A program made the translations under genes and the position numbers. Below, one piece after another: positions 25,902 to 36,988 of a DNA stretch of 64,000 nt. Source of the stretch: Earliella scabrosa. Taxonomy: Eukaryota; Basidiomycota; Agaricomycetes; Polyporales; Polyporaceae. The DNA is taken from contig JABYQQ010000032.1 of the NCBI GenBank assembly GCA_022605405.1, positions 263,001 to 327,000 of the forward strand, in the 5' to 3' direction. Position 1 is the first letter of the stretch. The number at the start of each line of letters is the position of its first letter. The notes beneath the pieces are model-generated. The model saw only the letters and a list, made by a program, of their open reading frames with translations. It ran no database searches and had not been told where the DNA came from.

Positions 25902-27578
25902 TTACATTACTCGAGTAACACCATTAAGTACAGCGTTGGCCACCGAGCCTAATGTAGAGACCTTGTCCGCAGTCAGACCCCCCGGACCGCCGAAGTAAAC
26001 ATACAGAACAGCCATCAAGAACATAGACACAGCGATAACCACCAGCGCGATGGCCAGCACCGATAAACACATGCACGCATCCAGCGCGCCCGATAAGCAC
26101 CTCCGGACGAAACCCCAGGATGACCCGTCCAGCGGATCGACGTACACCAGATCATCGCTCGTCACCCGCAAGCTCTGCTGCAGCGTCATGTCCGAGTGCC
26201 ACGACGGCGCTTCGTATGAGGGAGGCGGGGTGGACGGAAGCGAGCGGTGTGCGATCTGCACGGTATGGAGTGGGATCGTGCCCGTGTACGCCCTTGTCAG
26301 GCGTACCACGCGAGTGAAATGCTGGTCGAACAGCGGCGCATCTTCATTCTCGTCTGAGTCGTAGTCTGAGTCCGAGTCCATGTCCGAGTCGGTGTACCGC
26401 CGGCGCGATGCCGTCTCCCATGGGATGCAGCGCAGTGATGAGCGATAGCGAGCACAGGTGCTCTCCCACGCCATGCTTCCCACTGCGTAGACGTCCCCGT
26501 CGACCTTCCTGAGGATTAGTCCGAGGCGATGTCCCTCTTCATTCATGCACGACAACAGCGCGAGGCGGGTGAAGGGCCCAACGGAGAGCATCGGGAGCGT
26601 AGTGCGCAGGCCATGCGGAGTGGGAACGTAGACAGGGAGAGCGTTGCCGTCGCGCTGGCCACTGCCAACGACAGCGTTGGGCGGGACGCCACTTCTGACT
26701 CCTCTCGAGCGCGCGAATGCCGCAGGCGACGACGCGAGCAGTGTATGTCTTGAATCGTCATACGTCCCCGCCACCGCCTCCCTCGTGCTCGCTGTCCACA
26801 CGAAGATGCTCTGGTCGCCGCCGATCCTCAGGATCTCCTCCTGGAGCCGGAAGAACGCGAGCGCGCCCTCTCCGTACATGATCGGCAGGTTGACACCGAA
26901 GAGGCCAATGAGCGCGTAGGCCTCGTCCTCCTTGAGCGTGGCGGCACGGTGCGCGGCCCAGGACATGCAGCGCGCAACAGACACGTCGCTGAGGGGGACA
27001 TCGTGCGTGAGCACGCCGCTGTCGACACCGGTCACATCCTCGACGAGCTGCGCAAGCTCGTGCTTTGTGCCGATCGGTGTCCACTCGCGCGAGAGGAAGG
27101 TGAGGTCGTTGGGTGCGATCAGCTCCAGGAGGGTCCACATGCGGGTGTGCCAGCGGGAGCGGCGGAACTGCGAGTCGCGGATGGATAGGTTGTCCCCCGG
27201 GTCGACGTCCTCGAGGTACGCGTAGCACACCGCGGAGTGGGCGTACCAGGAGAACGCCGCGTTGACCGCGTCGGAGACCTCTGTCCTGCTCGTCTTGTCT
27301 ATGCAGCAGAAGTCGATCCAGATGTATTCGTAGCCGTCTGCGAGGGCGCGCGCGCAAGCCTGTCGTATCTTGGGGGAGACCCTCTGCAAGACTGCGTCTT
27401 CCGGGACGTCTGGCGAACTGGCCCGCTCGATGTGGACAGTATGTTGGATTGCGAGAATGTCTTGGTACGATTGTTCTCCGTGCTTGGACCAGACGTGCGA
27501 TAGGGTTGCGTATGGTACTGCCGCGGAAGCGGAGTCGAGGGAACGGAACTCGCCCGACCTTGTGTTCAGGAGCCTCAT
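25902..27578 (-). CDS. HET-domain (heterokaryon incompatibility) protein with C-terminal membrane segment
   Basis: About 558 residues in a single exon. It begins MRLLNTRSGEFRSLDS, the usual start of basidiomycete HET proteins. HET core motifs are YATLSHVWSKHGEQSYQDI, KIRQACARALADGYEYIWID, FCCIDKTSRTEVSDAVNAAF, CYAYLEDV and TRMWTLLELIAPNDLTFL. The typical following block has EDEAYALIGLFGVNLPIMYG and RLQEEILR. Near the C-terminus, ACMCLSVLAIALVVIAVSMF begins a strong hydrophobic helix, suggesting membrane anchoring. HET domains trigger non-self recognition cell death in ascomycetes; the role in basidiomycetes is less clear. A good intron (GTAAGT to CAG) lies just upstream, so the ORF could start at 27716 with a short extra exon, or this intron is in the 5' UTR. 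Confidence 0.88.
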   Translation of the reverse strand: MRLLNTRSGEFRSLDSASAAVPYATLSHVWSKHGEQSYQDILAIQHTVHIERASSPDVPEDAVLQRVSPKIRQACARALADGYEYIWIDFCCIDKTSRTEVSDAVNAAFSWYAHSAVCYAYLEDVDPGDNLSIRDSQFRRSRWHTRMWTLLELIAPNDLTFLSREWTPIGTKHELAQLVEDVTGVDSGVLTHDVPLSDVSVARCMSWAAHRAATLKEDEAYALIGLFGVNLPIMYGEGALAFFRLQEEILRIGGDQSIFVWTASTREAVAGTYDDSRHTLLASSPAAFARSRGVRSGVPPNAVVGSGQRDGNALPVYVPTPHGLRTTLPMLSVGPFTRLALLSCMNEEGHRLGLILRKVDGDVYAVGSMAWESTCARYRSSLRCIPWETASRRRYTDSDMDSDSDYDSDENEDAPLFDQHFTRVVRLTRAYTGTIPLHTVQIAHRSLPSTPPPSYEAPSWHSDMTLQQSLRVTSDDLVYVDPLDGSSWGFVRRCLSGALDACMCLSVLAIALVVIAVSMFLMAVLYVYFGGPGGLTADKVSTLGSVANAVLNGVTRVM

Positions 27579-27716
27579 TCTCTGCAGATCACTGTCAATC
27601 GGCCCGAATCGAATCAATAGTACGAATGCACTTACCAGAGCGTACCAGCACTGCTGCTTTAAGGGGTGGAAACGTCCAAGGGGAGATCGAGGAATAGGGG
27701 AGGAAGTGGGAAACAA

Positions 27717-28042
27717 TGGTTATCGTGAAGTCGTATAGCAGTGTCGGGCATGATATAAGGATATGTAATAAGGTTTAGCGTGCGGGACCGACAGTGAGCG
27801 ACCTCGATAGGGCAGTAAAAACATCAAGCACAGCATAAGACGCAGTCTGTAGAAACGCGCGCGCTATTACACCCGGTACTCGGCGCGAATCTATCGAAGT
27901 TGAGGAGCCTCGAATAGGCTATGAACGCAGACAGCGCAATTCGAGATGTGATCACAATGGAAGACAGCCACACCTTCCGACGAGAAGGCAGTGTTCTTGC
28001 AGGAGGGAAGACAGCAAAGACTCAGTACAAGGTAACCAACCC
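27717..28042. other. intergenic between HET gene and F-box gene
   Basis: Short spacer between two minus-strand genes; no feature recognised. Confidence 0.5.
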
Positions 28043-29824
28043 TCATAAACGCGTACGCTGCGGTACGAGGATGCCGAGCTCCTTCAACAGGCCCAAGTCC
28101 GCTTCCGGAATGAACGCCTCGGTATTGGGACTGCCACCTTGCCCTGGCGGCCCGGTACCAACGAGAACGAGAGGCTTCCCACTCTTCCGGCGAGACTGGA
28201 GGATCGGGAGCACTGCATCCCGCTCCGCGCTCCAGTCCACAGAAGGGATCCGGAGCTCCGTGAGGTCGAGACAAGCATGCGGCCTGCGCAGGGATGCGAG
28301 CAGCTCCCTCGGGAAGTCTCCGCCTACAGAGAGCGTGCGGAGCAGCGGGAACCCGTCGAGGACCGCGCTCCAGTCGTCCTCGTGCCCGTGCAGATCCTCG
28401 GGAAGCTGGACGTCCAGAGACGTGACGTTGCGGGAGTCGGCGAACAACGCGGAAAAGTCCCGCAGGACCTCGGAGCACTGCTCCGACCCGTTGTAGGTCA
28501 GACATGCGTCTTCGACAATGACCGATAGGCGCTCCGTTCCCTCGACGTAGCCCTGCAAGTAGAAGCAGGGCCATGGCAGCTCGGGCTGATCCTCCCTCGT
28601 CACCGTCAGCACAAGACGATCGAGCGCGTGTAAGCAGTCCTTGAGCGACTCTGTCGGGAAGCAATCCTCCATACGCGACGTACGAGTGAGGAACGTGAGG
28701 TGGGTGTGGGGAGGGAACGTGAGCGCCTGTAGCATCTTGTAGGCATACTCGCCGTCTTCATCTTCGATTACACACTCGCGAAGCTTGGGTAGATGCAAGG
28801 CCGGTTTGACGATCTCTTCCCCAATGACGTCGTCGGGAGCGCTGTGCGTGATCTTGAGGTACTCCAGGTCCGGGCATCGTCTGATCCATGCCACGAAGTC
28901 ATCCGTGTGCCACGGACGCACCTCCGTTGCGAGGTGGTACTGGCAGTCATCCGGACAGTCGAGGAGCTCCAGCCGAGTGATTGATTTGACGGCAATGGAG
29001 AAGGGGAGGAACACGGCGCTGACGGTGACATGACGGAGTAGCGGGAACCTATGAGAACAGTCGAGATCGTTGTCTGTGAGACGGGGCATGTTAGGGAAGT
29101 CGGACTGGCAGACGAAGCGCATGTTCAAGTGCTCGAGGGAAGGCATGGATAACGTCAAGAAGCGATTGACCGCTGTGATATGGTGAAGGCGAACTCGAAG
29201 TGTGAGGGAAGACACGCGCGAGAACGGCTGCGCATCCGGAGGAAGAAACCCCACTTGTTTGCTTGTCAACGAGAGTCCATGAGTGAGGGGATGGGAACGC
29301 CCTATGAGGTCGAGGAGGAATGGGGACTCGTCCGCTTTGCGTGCAGCATACATCTTGGGCGCACTGAGGAAGTCGGCCCAGTACGCAGGGACGTTTTGCC
29401 TGATGAAGACGCGCCATATGCGACAGACATGAGTGGCGTGAATATGACGGCGATGTGTGGGGCCGATGTAGGCGAAGACTGCTTGTAAGAGCTCGTTGGG
29501 TAGTTTCGCGTGGATCTTCGCCGCTGCATTGTGCACGAAGAGAAGATCCAGGATGGCCTGACGCGTCCTCTTGATCTCCGCGCGACGCTCAACAGTAGCG
29601 GCCTTGCGTAGCATCTGTGCAAGGTGCTCTCGGCTAACTTCTACCTGCTTGAGGACTTCTTTTTGCAACTGTCGACCCTCCATGGTCGTCAGATGTTGAA
29701 GGTCTTCGTGCGACAGGGCCCATGGAGTGTCCCAGACCTGCGCATACAGTGAGCGCACTCGATCCATAGCTGCAGACACATTAGTGGCCAGCTTCAACTC
29801 GTCCGTAAGAATGGGTACGCACAT
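28043..29824 (-). CDS. F-box/LRR-like protein 1
   Basis: Single-exon 593-residue protein of the expanded basidiomycete F-box family, a likely substrate receptor of SCF ubiquitin ligases. The N-terminal ~100 residues are helical with a heptad-like stretch (QKEVLKQVEVSREHLAQML). The F-box follows at about residues 105-150: IHAKLPNELLQAVFAYIG, then HVCRIWRVFIRQNVPAYWAD. The rest contains irregular leucine-rich elements such as FSRVSSLTLRVRL, LSMPSLEHLNM and CPDLEYLKITHS. It ends at VPQRTRL. No introns, which is common in this family. The target substrate cannot be told. Confidence 0.85.
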   Translation of the reverse strand: MCVPILTDELKLATNVSAAMDRVRSLYAQVWDTPWALSHEDLQHLTTMEGRQLQKEVLKQVEVSREHLAQMLRKAATVERRAEIKRTRQAILDLLFVHNAAAKIHAKLPNELLQAVFAYIGPTHRRHIHATHVCRIWRVFIRQNVPAYWADFLSAPKMYAARKADESPFLLDLIGRSHPLTHGLSLTSKQVGFLPPDAQPFSRVSSLTLRVRLHHITAVNRFLTLSMPSLEHLNMRFVCQSDFPNMPRLTDNDLDCSHRFPLLRHVTVSAVFLPFSIAVKSITRLELLDCPDDCQYHLATEVRPWHTDDFVAWIRRCPDLEYLKITHSAPDDVIGEEIVKPALHLPKLRECVIEDEDGEYAYKMLQALTFPPHTHLTFLTRTSRMEDCFPTESLKDCLHALDRLVLTVTREDQPELPWPCFYLQGYVEGTERLSVIVEDACLTYNGSEQCSEVLRDFSALFADSRNVTSLDVQLPEDLHGHEDDWSAVLDGFPLLRTLSVGGDFPRELLASLRRPHACLDLTELRIPSVDWSAERDAVLPILQSRRKSGKPLVLVGTGPPGQGGSPNTEAFIPEADLGLLKELGILVPQRTRL

Positions 29825-32540
29825 TTGATCGCCGCACCGAGAAAAAAATGTTGAGAGAGGCTGGATGAGATGGAGGGGGAATGGAGGTGGTGGTGGTACG
29901 AGCGAAAGAGATGACGACGCTGCGACACAACCGGGTTGCTGAACTCTATGCGACAGCCACTATGCGAGTCGCGACAGCCAGTCCAGGACAGGCTCTTGAT
30001 TGTCCATTTTGGGAAGACAGGGCGTAGACCTTCGGGTCCGCTTTCGACCCTCCGGCTCTCTGAATAACAGTTCTGCAGATGTCTTTGGGGTAGTAGGACC
30101 GTTACATACCAGAGTCGCAGAACATGCATGAAGTAGTTGAACATGTCATCCGAAACACGGCTCGAAACAGAAACAACTTCAACGATGGAGGACCTCCGGT
30201 CGTATCGCCGTCAGGGTAGGCAGCAGACAAGACATCCTCATTTCGTCAGCGACTGCCTCCAACCGCCGCACCCGATCCTTCGTCATCTCCGCACCATAAT
30301 GGAATCTCAGGTACCCACATCGGCTGTCCGCTGATGCACGTACGACGCCTTCGTGCGAAGGAGGGTGGTGTTCATCCTGGCAATCGAGGTTGTAGAGCGG
30401 AATTGGGAAGACATCCGTGAAGGAAAGGCGACGGAGTTGATATACTGCTCAACCGTGGAGAGACGGTCAGGAACAGGCGAAGGAGCAACAGGTCGAGAGA
30501 GAGCGGCATCGGGCCAGACGACATTGCAATCTTCCTCGACGACCGAACAACAAGGAGGGGGCCAGTGCCAAATGCAGTTCCGTTGTCGACATCTGGGATC
30601 CGGGGCCTTAATTGAACCAAGAGCAAGAACGTCCGTGAAGAAGATGGGGTGAGTGATGAGGCGGCAGAGCCTAAGGAGCTGCGCTAAGATGGGCTTGTCA
30701 CGTCACACCATATCGACGAGCAGGTATCGGAGCGTTCGGCTAGAGAGGGGGGGGGTTGAGGAGGTTCGACATGTCCAGAATGTCGTGCAGTCTTCTCCAT
30801 ACGAACGAACGCGATTGTTGCCGACACGATGGGTGAGCGGAATGAGGTGACGCGTTCGCGACGGGCGCGAGAGCAGTCTTGCTGAGAAACGGGCGTAGTG
30901 ACAAAGAGCCACGCAAGGAAGTTGGAACTTGAAGGGAGGTGAAAAACATTGCGCAGAAACTGGGTGGTCGGTCCGAGACGGTCCGAGCTTGTTGACGTCA
31001 GTTTGGCTCCCGAGATCGCCACGCCTCGGTGGCGCAAACTTCCGGCGGAATCCCGCGGATGGGCTTGGCAGCCAAGCCGCCCAGAAAATGGGCTCGAAGC
31101 GCTCATCCCACTCCCTGCTCAATCCCTTCGCCTGGCCATTCACATACCCATAGCACAGTTGGCAGATTATGAGCATTCTAGCCACGTTCTCGCGCGGATG
31201 TGATATGATAGAGGGATGCACTTGAAGGTATACTACTGACGGTTGTCTACGAGTTCCCGCGACACCGCCGCAACGGCCGTAACGGGCTACGATACAGTTA
31301 CGCCACTTTCCTCCCTACTGTGTCCGGGGCAGCAGCAAGCAGCCTTCGCCGCCCTTTCTACCAATACAGTAACGACCTGCGACCCGTAACACCCATCGAC
31401 CAGCCGAAATGCCGTTAACACTGTAACTGCTGACGGCGGATCATGACAATGTCGCAAGCTACGACAGTATAGATTTATGCCGACACGACGCACTGCCGTA
31501 GCTAGTTACGGCCTATGGGGAACACCGTTACCCCCGTGAACACTGACGGGCTACCGATAGGAGCCACACCTGTCTCGGTTAATGCAGGCACAACTCGGAC
31601 CGCCGTAGCCAGCTCCGGCCAGACTTCCAAGGTTAAGCCGGCAACGGTGGTTACTACCATCGTTGAGCCCCTGCAACCCACTTGACCCAGGCCTTGTGTC
31701 CAGCGCAACTTGTCATTACAACCAGAGTGGATGCAGCGAATGCCTGGGCGACGAGAGAGTAGTTGGAGTACGCTGGGTGGTCAAATCTCAACGACTTGGA
31801 CACGCAGACGAGACTGACTTGATTTAGTGCTTGGTGTGAAGTTTAGATATGCAGCAGCCTGAGGGTGAGTAGCTGCTTCCACAAGTAACGGCTCGAGGTT
31901 GTGACATTACAAAGTCTCAGTCTGCAGCTAGAAGGCAGACTCTCAGAGGTCAGGGTGAGATATTGTAGTATTCAACTCCGAGTCGTATGGTACTGTAAAC
32001 TGTATACTCGACGTAAGTACCATGGCCTTCAGTCATATCAAAAATGAATAAGAGACTCACATTCTTGTGTATCTCCTCAAGCTCAATGTTGACCACACGA
32101 AAGTGTCCAAGGTCGACAGCCTAAGTGACGGTGAGCTGAGTGAAACTTCAGCGCTTAGACTCAAGTCTAAACCGACCAAACCTTTGGGATACGGCCGTTA
32201 CGGGGATGCCGACGGGTCACGGTACGGCCGTTAGGTGCGTCAAGCGGCGCACAGGTACATATACCGTATTGGGTGAACTTGCGCTTCGGGAGTCGCGATA
32301 GTACTGCGGTTACAACATTACGGCCGGTGTCGCAGGGTCGAAATGTTGAAGATACTATGTTGTGCTATCGCGCTACTTTCGACGCTGAGTGCTGAGTCCT
32401 ACCAGACAAGGCTGTCAGCCTGTGGTGCGGAGAGGCTCAGAACCGCAAGGAAATGCTGTCCTGAGTCTCGCATAGTAATGTCTATGGCATATGTATTGAC
32501 GCGGGACCGATGTTAATTGTAAGCCTACCCTATGTCCACA
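29825..32540. other. Gene-poor region with CGTTAC-motif enrichment
   Basis: No gene can be supported. Open frames on both strands between 30.1 and 31.2 kb (including a 172-codon minus frame, 30703-31221) show no domain and no convincing splice structure. From about 31260 to 32350 the sequence is unusually rich in CGTTAC/GTAACG, often as GGCCGTTACGG or its variants (for example near 31275, 31494, 31526, 32203, 32310). This looks like decayed repeat or transposon-end sequence, but no terminal repeats or target-site duplications could be matched. Confidence 0.4.
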
Positions 32541-32741
32541 AGTGAAGTACAGACTTACTTTACATACTTACTTTCATCATCGTCTCCATTCTCCTCCGCC
32601 GCCCATAGCCATCAGCCAAGCCATCATCCGCCATCATCCGCCGGATTCCGCTGGATTCCGCCGGAAGATGCGCCATACTTCAGGTGTCCTCCGGTGGCGA
32701 TGAGCAACTTCCGCCGTGTCCTCAAGGATTACCCATTCTAG

Positions 32742-33675
32742 ATGAGTCCGTGGCAAGAACCCGTTTCTGACTCACAACATCCACTCTATCACTCTACAGG
32801 GTGCTACTTCAATTTGTTGAGACATCCTGAGAAGTCTATCGACCGATGGGCCAAGCAGTACGGTGGCCTCTACTCGTTCTTCGTGGGCGATCAGCGGTTC
32901 GTCATTCTCTCGGACCCACATGTGGTGAAGAATCTCCTGGTCCTGCAAGGCTCCATATTCTGGTCCCGGAAAGAGTACTTCATAAAGATCCGCACCATCA
33001 TGCACCACCGCGCCGCCACCGGCACCCCGTACAACGCCACATGGTGAGCTGCCTCCGTTTCACACTGACGCCCCTTCAGGAAGAAGCACCGCAGGACCTC
33101 TGCGCGGCTCCTCATACCTCGTGCGGTCGCGACGTACAGCACTCAGCTCGAGTTTGAGGCGCGCGACATGGTCCGGCAATTGCTCGTAGACGGGAAAGCA
33201 AGCACGAGCGCGATCAACCCCCGCCCGTATTTGAGCAGTTGCGCGCTCAACCACATGCTCCCCCTGACGTTCGGCTTCCGCACCGAGCGCTTCGACGAAC
33301 CTGTTGTCGCCGAGCCCCTGCGGATCTCCCGCATATTCATACACATTTGTGTCTGGGCCTTTCCGCCCGCTGGTGTCCCTCTGACGGAGGCAATCGTCGT
33401 TGCTAGGGAGCTGACGAGCCCCGTCGCGAACCTCTTCGACTTCCTCTCCGTGCCGCAGAAGCTCCCCAGCGCGATTAAGCGGAGGGCACGGGAGCTCACC
33501 TTGCTCATGCGCGCTGGGAGTGGACGTCGCGGCGCTCATCCAGCGCGGAGAGCCCGTCTGGAACTGCGTTGAGAAGACTCTGTCCTTTGACTCGGGAGGA
33601 CGGTGCGTGCCGCCAGTATGGAGGCACGCGAAGGGCATGCGGATTCCGTCGCAAGATGCGCCGTATTTCTATTAG
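32742..33675 (+). pseudogene. Cytochrome P450 remnant, internally deleted
   Basis: Recognisable as a basidiomycete P450 from the N-terminal half: YFNLLRHPEKSIDRWAKQYG, VILSDPHVVKNLLV, WSRKEYFIK and TGTPYNATW, an intron (GTGAGC), then KKHRRTSARLLIPRAVATYS. After that come LNHMLPLTFGFRTERFDEPV, FDFLSVPQKLPSAIKRRAR, and in another frame IQRGEPVWNCVEKTL. The last lines, KGMRIPSQDAPYF, recall the segment just before the heme loop. The membrane anchor, the I-helix (A/G)Gx(D/E)T, the ExxR helix and the Cys heme-ligand loop are all absent. Frame changes are needed between pieces. A full P450 is about 500 residues; here fewer than 300 remain. The product cannot bind heme. Confidence 0.75.
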
Positions 33676-34056
33676 TTTGACCATAATTACCCACACAGGT
33701 TGGACTATGAACATTTGACTCTGAGACATTGCATACGTTCGGGTGTCACAGCGAAGCCCGCGAAAACTCGGTGGCGCCCTTCACGCCCCTCGTCTCACCA
33801 CGCCGCGGGCCTCGTAATCTTTCAACATCCGCTTCATCCGACTTGTGTTTAGAGTGCGTGGGCCTATTGTAATGAGAAACGCTATAACATTCACTGGATA
33901 TATTCGTAGATTTCCTAATTCCGTAACGCTCATCACTATCAGTGTGTTGTAATCAATGACGGAGGCGCGAAGACTTCCATGTACCAGTAGAACATCCGAA
34001 TTGGATCACTTGGTCAGTGTCGTGACGTCACTGGAGGCCCTCCGAGCACTGCTATA

Positions 34057-35096
34057 TCACTTGTTCTCTGACAAGCCTTGACTCTCAACCTCTGTTTCAG
34101 ACTCCGACGTGGTGACTGGTAGCTCGGATTCAGGCTCTTCTTGCAGTGTGTAAGTTCCTCGATGCCATTTGACTCCACCCTTTCTAGGCTTCTTCTGAAC
34201 CTGCTTCATGTTGTTTCTCGTCATCTGCTTAATGGTTTGGACGTCCTCTAGCTTGTAGATGTCCGACATCACTTTAGCCTGGAACTGGAGTTAGCAACTG
34301 ATTCCAGGTCGAACCGGTGTAGTATACTTGCCATGCGGTCTTTTCCCGTGAAGTACATCTTGTGCGTTCGGCGCACATTGATAAAGACTCCATACTTTGG
34401 ATTCTTGGGTTTTTCTCTGATCAGGGGCTCGACACCAGCTCCGGTGGAGTCCTTGCTGGCAGGAGTAACTGGAACCCAATATGGTAGCGAGTTCGGCGAG
34501 ACAACCCCCGTCAACGAGTCGGAATGTCCAAATGTGGCCATCGCAGCGAGCTCAATATAATTCGTTGTCACCTTGAGCACTAAACCCCAGTGCTCCTTGT
34601 TACCGGTCCAGGATTCGTGAGCGTTTCTATCGAGGATGCCGGTAAGTGTGAGGCATGGCGGCTGGTCAGGGCAGGTGTTTCACCTCTGCAAGCGAAATGT
34701 CTTGAGTTGATGATGACTGGGTTGGCTGTCTGGGTTTGTTCTGTCACCAGTTCCTGATATCTCCTGTGAGATATCCAATGTAGTGGTAAAATCTGCTGGA
34801 ACGGGTTGTCCCTCTGCCGCCGGGGTAGTGGGAACGGCGCCCAAAGCATTGATGTAATCTTTCTGCTCTCTATGCTCCCGTTCAGATATAGTCCAGAGGC
34901 AAGTTTCGATCTCCGCTTACCGGTTAAGCTTCTTGATGTTGATGTCGGCCAGATCAAACCTCAGGCCTTTGGTATACACTGTCATTCCTGGTTTCAGGAA
35001 TGGCGCAAGTACTTCATACGACTTGAAGCCGAATGGTATGTCGGTAGAGCGCTCGTGCGCTTTCTTCGAGGTTGAGGAAGTGTGCTTCTGTGACAT
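34057..35096 (-). CDS. Unrecognised protein (ORFan), about 290 residues
   Basis: Not recognised. An intact model can be built from four exons. It starts MSQKHTSSTSKKAHERSTD and continues FGFKSYEVLAPFLKPGMTVY to DINIKKLNR. A phase-2 junction gives R-EQKDYINALGAVPTTPAAE, and then LKTFRLQ-R-NAHESWTGNKEHW. Next come LKVTTNYIELAAMATFGHSD and GVFINVRRTHKMYFTGKDRM. A GC-AG intron (GCAAGT donor) joins AKVMSDIYKLEDVQTIK. The C-terminus is Lys-rich (KQVQKKPRKGGVKWHRG), then acidic, ending SQGLSENK. No signal peptide or membrane helix. It sits in a gene-poor, repeat-like neighbourhood, so a mobile-element origin is possible, though no polymerase, integrase or protease motif is present. An upstream frame (35153-35356) might be a further 5' exon. 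Confidence 0.55.
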
Positions 35097-36988
35097 CTCT
35101 TGAGCAATAGCTAGAGTCTGAATCTTGCTGTAGGTTTCGAGTTGATCATGAACTACTCTCCCTCCCCTTTATGTATGTAACTCACTCGCTCATCTCTATA
35201 AAGTGCATATTTGCAAGCACTCAGTAACGGAGCGATACATTTCATTCCAATGGCGGTCAAGTCGCCACGTCCAAACAGTTCGCCCACAACAACCAACAGA
35301 ACGTAAGGCATTTCAAGTCTCACCCGCTCATGTAATGATGAGTTCAAGGTCGCCATATATCAAATGATCTCGATGATGCAGTCGAATGATCAAAATAATC
35401 TGGTGTAGCGGCCACATCAGGGTCCACGTAGTATCACCATAGTTCAGTTCGGACGCTCACTGCCTAGCTCCCATTGAGCCCAAGTTGAGGAGCCTAATCA
35501 ACTCCAATTCGTGCAGGAACTTCTAGCCTTTTAACTAGACTCATGTACAACAGTAATAGCTGATCACCTATACATACCAGCTTCTGGATCTCGGTCCAAA
35601 GGAGATTATACTAACTGGCACTGCCAACCTGGAACCACGGAAAGCTTGTGTTTGCCTCCCACCCAGACCGCTCCATATCTCCATTACCCAGTCGAGTAAG
35701 CAGCGTTGATTTGCATTGTGGCCTCTAGCCGATCTTCACATATGTTTCTGACGTCTTCATATATGTTGACGGTGTCCTTTTAGCCACTAAATAATGACTT
35801 CGGCGTGGTTTGTATTGTAGATTGCTACTGAGACTCTTAGCCTTGCATGTGCAATCTCAGATAGCCGTAGCTACTTACATCGTGTTGGACATGTAGCGCG
35901 AGCGCTCGCTTGCTCGACGTCAGACCCTGGTTCTATGTCACCGTAGGGGAGTATGTTCAAGTTGTACGGTTGTGCCCTAATATTGAACCCGTGTGTTGAG
36001 AGGCTAGCTACGACTGCTACGAGTATATGAGTGCGTACGTGCTACCGAAGCCAAGAGCGAGAGGAAAAGACTCGAAACCCGGCTAATGCTAAACGAGCGT
36101 CTAAGCTACTAAATGCGGCGAACCGATGAAAGCACGTCGCGCGAGCGAGCGGAAGGGATGGAAATATCTGGAGAACTGCCATAAGTGTATCTTGGGGTAT
36201 GTGGTTAAAGATCTAGATGAGAAACAAATGAACGCGGTGGTAAGATGGAGATGGGGAGTGGGTTAGATGGAAGGTGTACTACGGTGGCGCGCGCGGAGTC
36301 GATCTGTACAAGTCGCTAATCGTCCGGAGGTCGTCCGGGATCGAGTGCGAGGTCGTTCGTACACGCGCAGCGGTGCGCGGTGCGCATCAGCACCCACCTC
36401 AGACCGGGTTGCACACGTTTCTACTCCGGCGCTCAAGCTGGGAGAGAGATTTACCATTCTCGTCATCGCGTAACTTCGATTCCAACCTCACTGGCAGGAG
36501 GACGGGCCAGACCATGAATGATGCCTACGCACGGCTCACGGATGCTTACCACTCTGGTCCAGAGACACGGTCTGTTGTGAGTTCACCGGCGCTATGGCAT
36601 CACACCGGAAATGATCAAATGGGTAAGTAGATGATAGCCTCTCTTACGCTTGATCGATATGAATTTACTGACCCTGGGAGTCCCAAGTTTTCATGCTTGC
36701 AGTCAAATGATGAGGGGAGATGATTGACAACACTGGTTGCGCGCGCTAAGTATTTCACAGTCTATCATTCCCATCTCTCTTATCATTCTCGACTATCACA
36801 CTGTAGACAAGAGGCACGTTATGATGGGGTATGCAGAGGCGGTGCTACATGAGCCAGCCGCGTCACGATTGGCGCTCGTAGGAGAGTACAAAACGCCCAA
36901 CAAGGCGAGTGTTCTTCCCATTCCTCTTACTCATTCTCTCCGTTGTATAGCATTTCTTCCTAAACATCATTCAAGCGCAAAGTCCGCA
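35097..36988. other. Intergenic, AT-richer, with an imperfect inverted repeat
   Basis: No gene is supported before the kinase. A GC-rich inverted repeat pair (about 35901-35920 and 36134-36153, ~15 of 17 positions matching) encloses ~235 bp and might be the ends of a small non-autonomous element. A possible 5' exon for the downstream kinase begins with the ATG at 36823. Confidence 0.35.

Noticed and set aside
30703..31221. 172-codon minus-strand frame
   Set aside because: Composition changes along its length, overlapping frames on both strands are equally open, and no domain is seen.
36267..36630. 118-codon plus-strand frame upstream of the CK1-like kinase as a 5' exon
   Set aside because: No phase-compatible splice link to the kinase exons and no kinase-like sequence.
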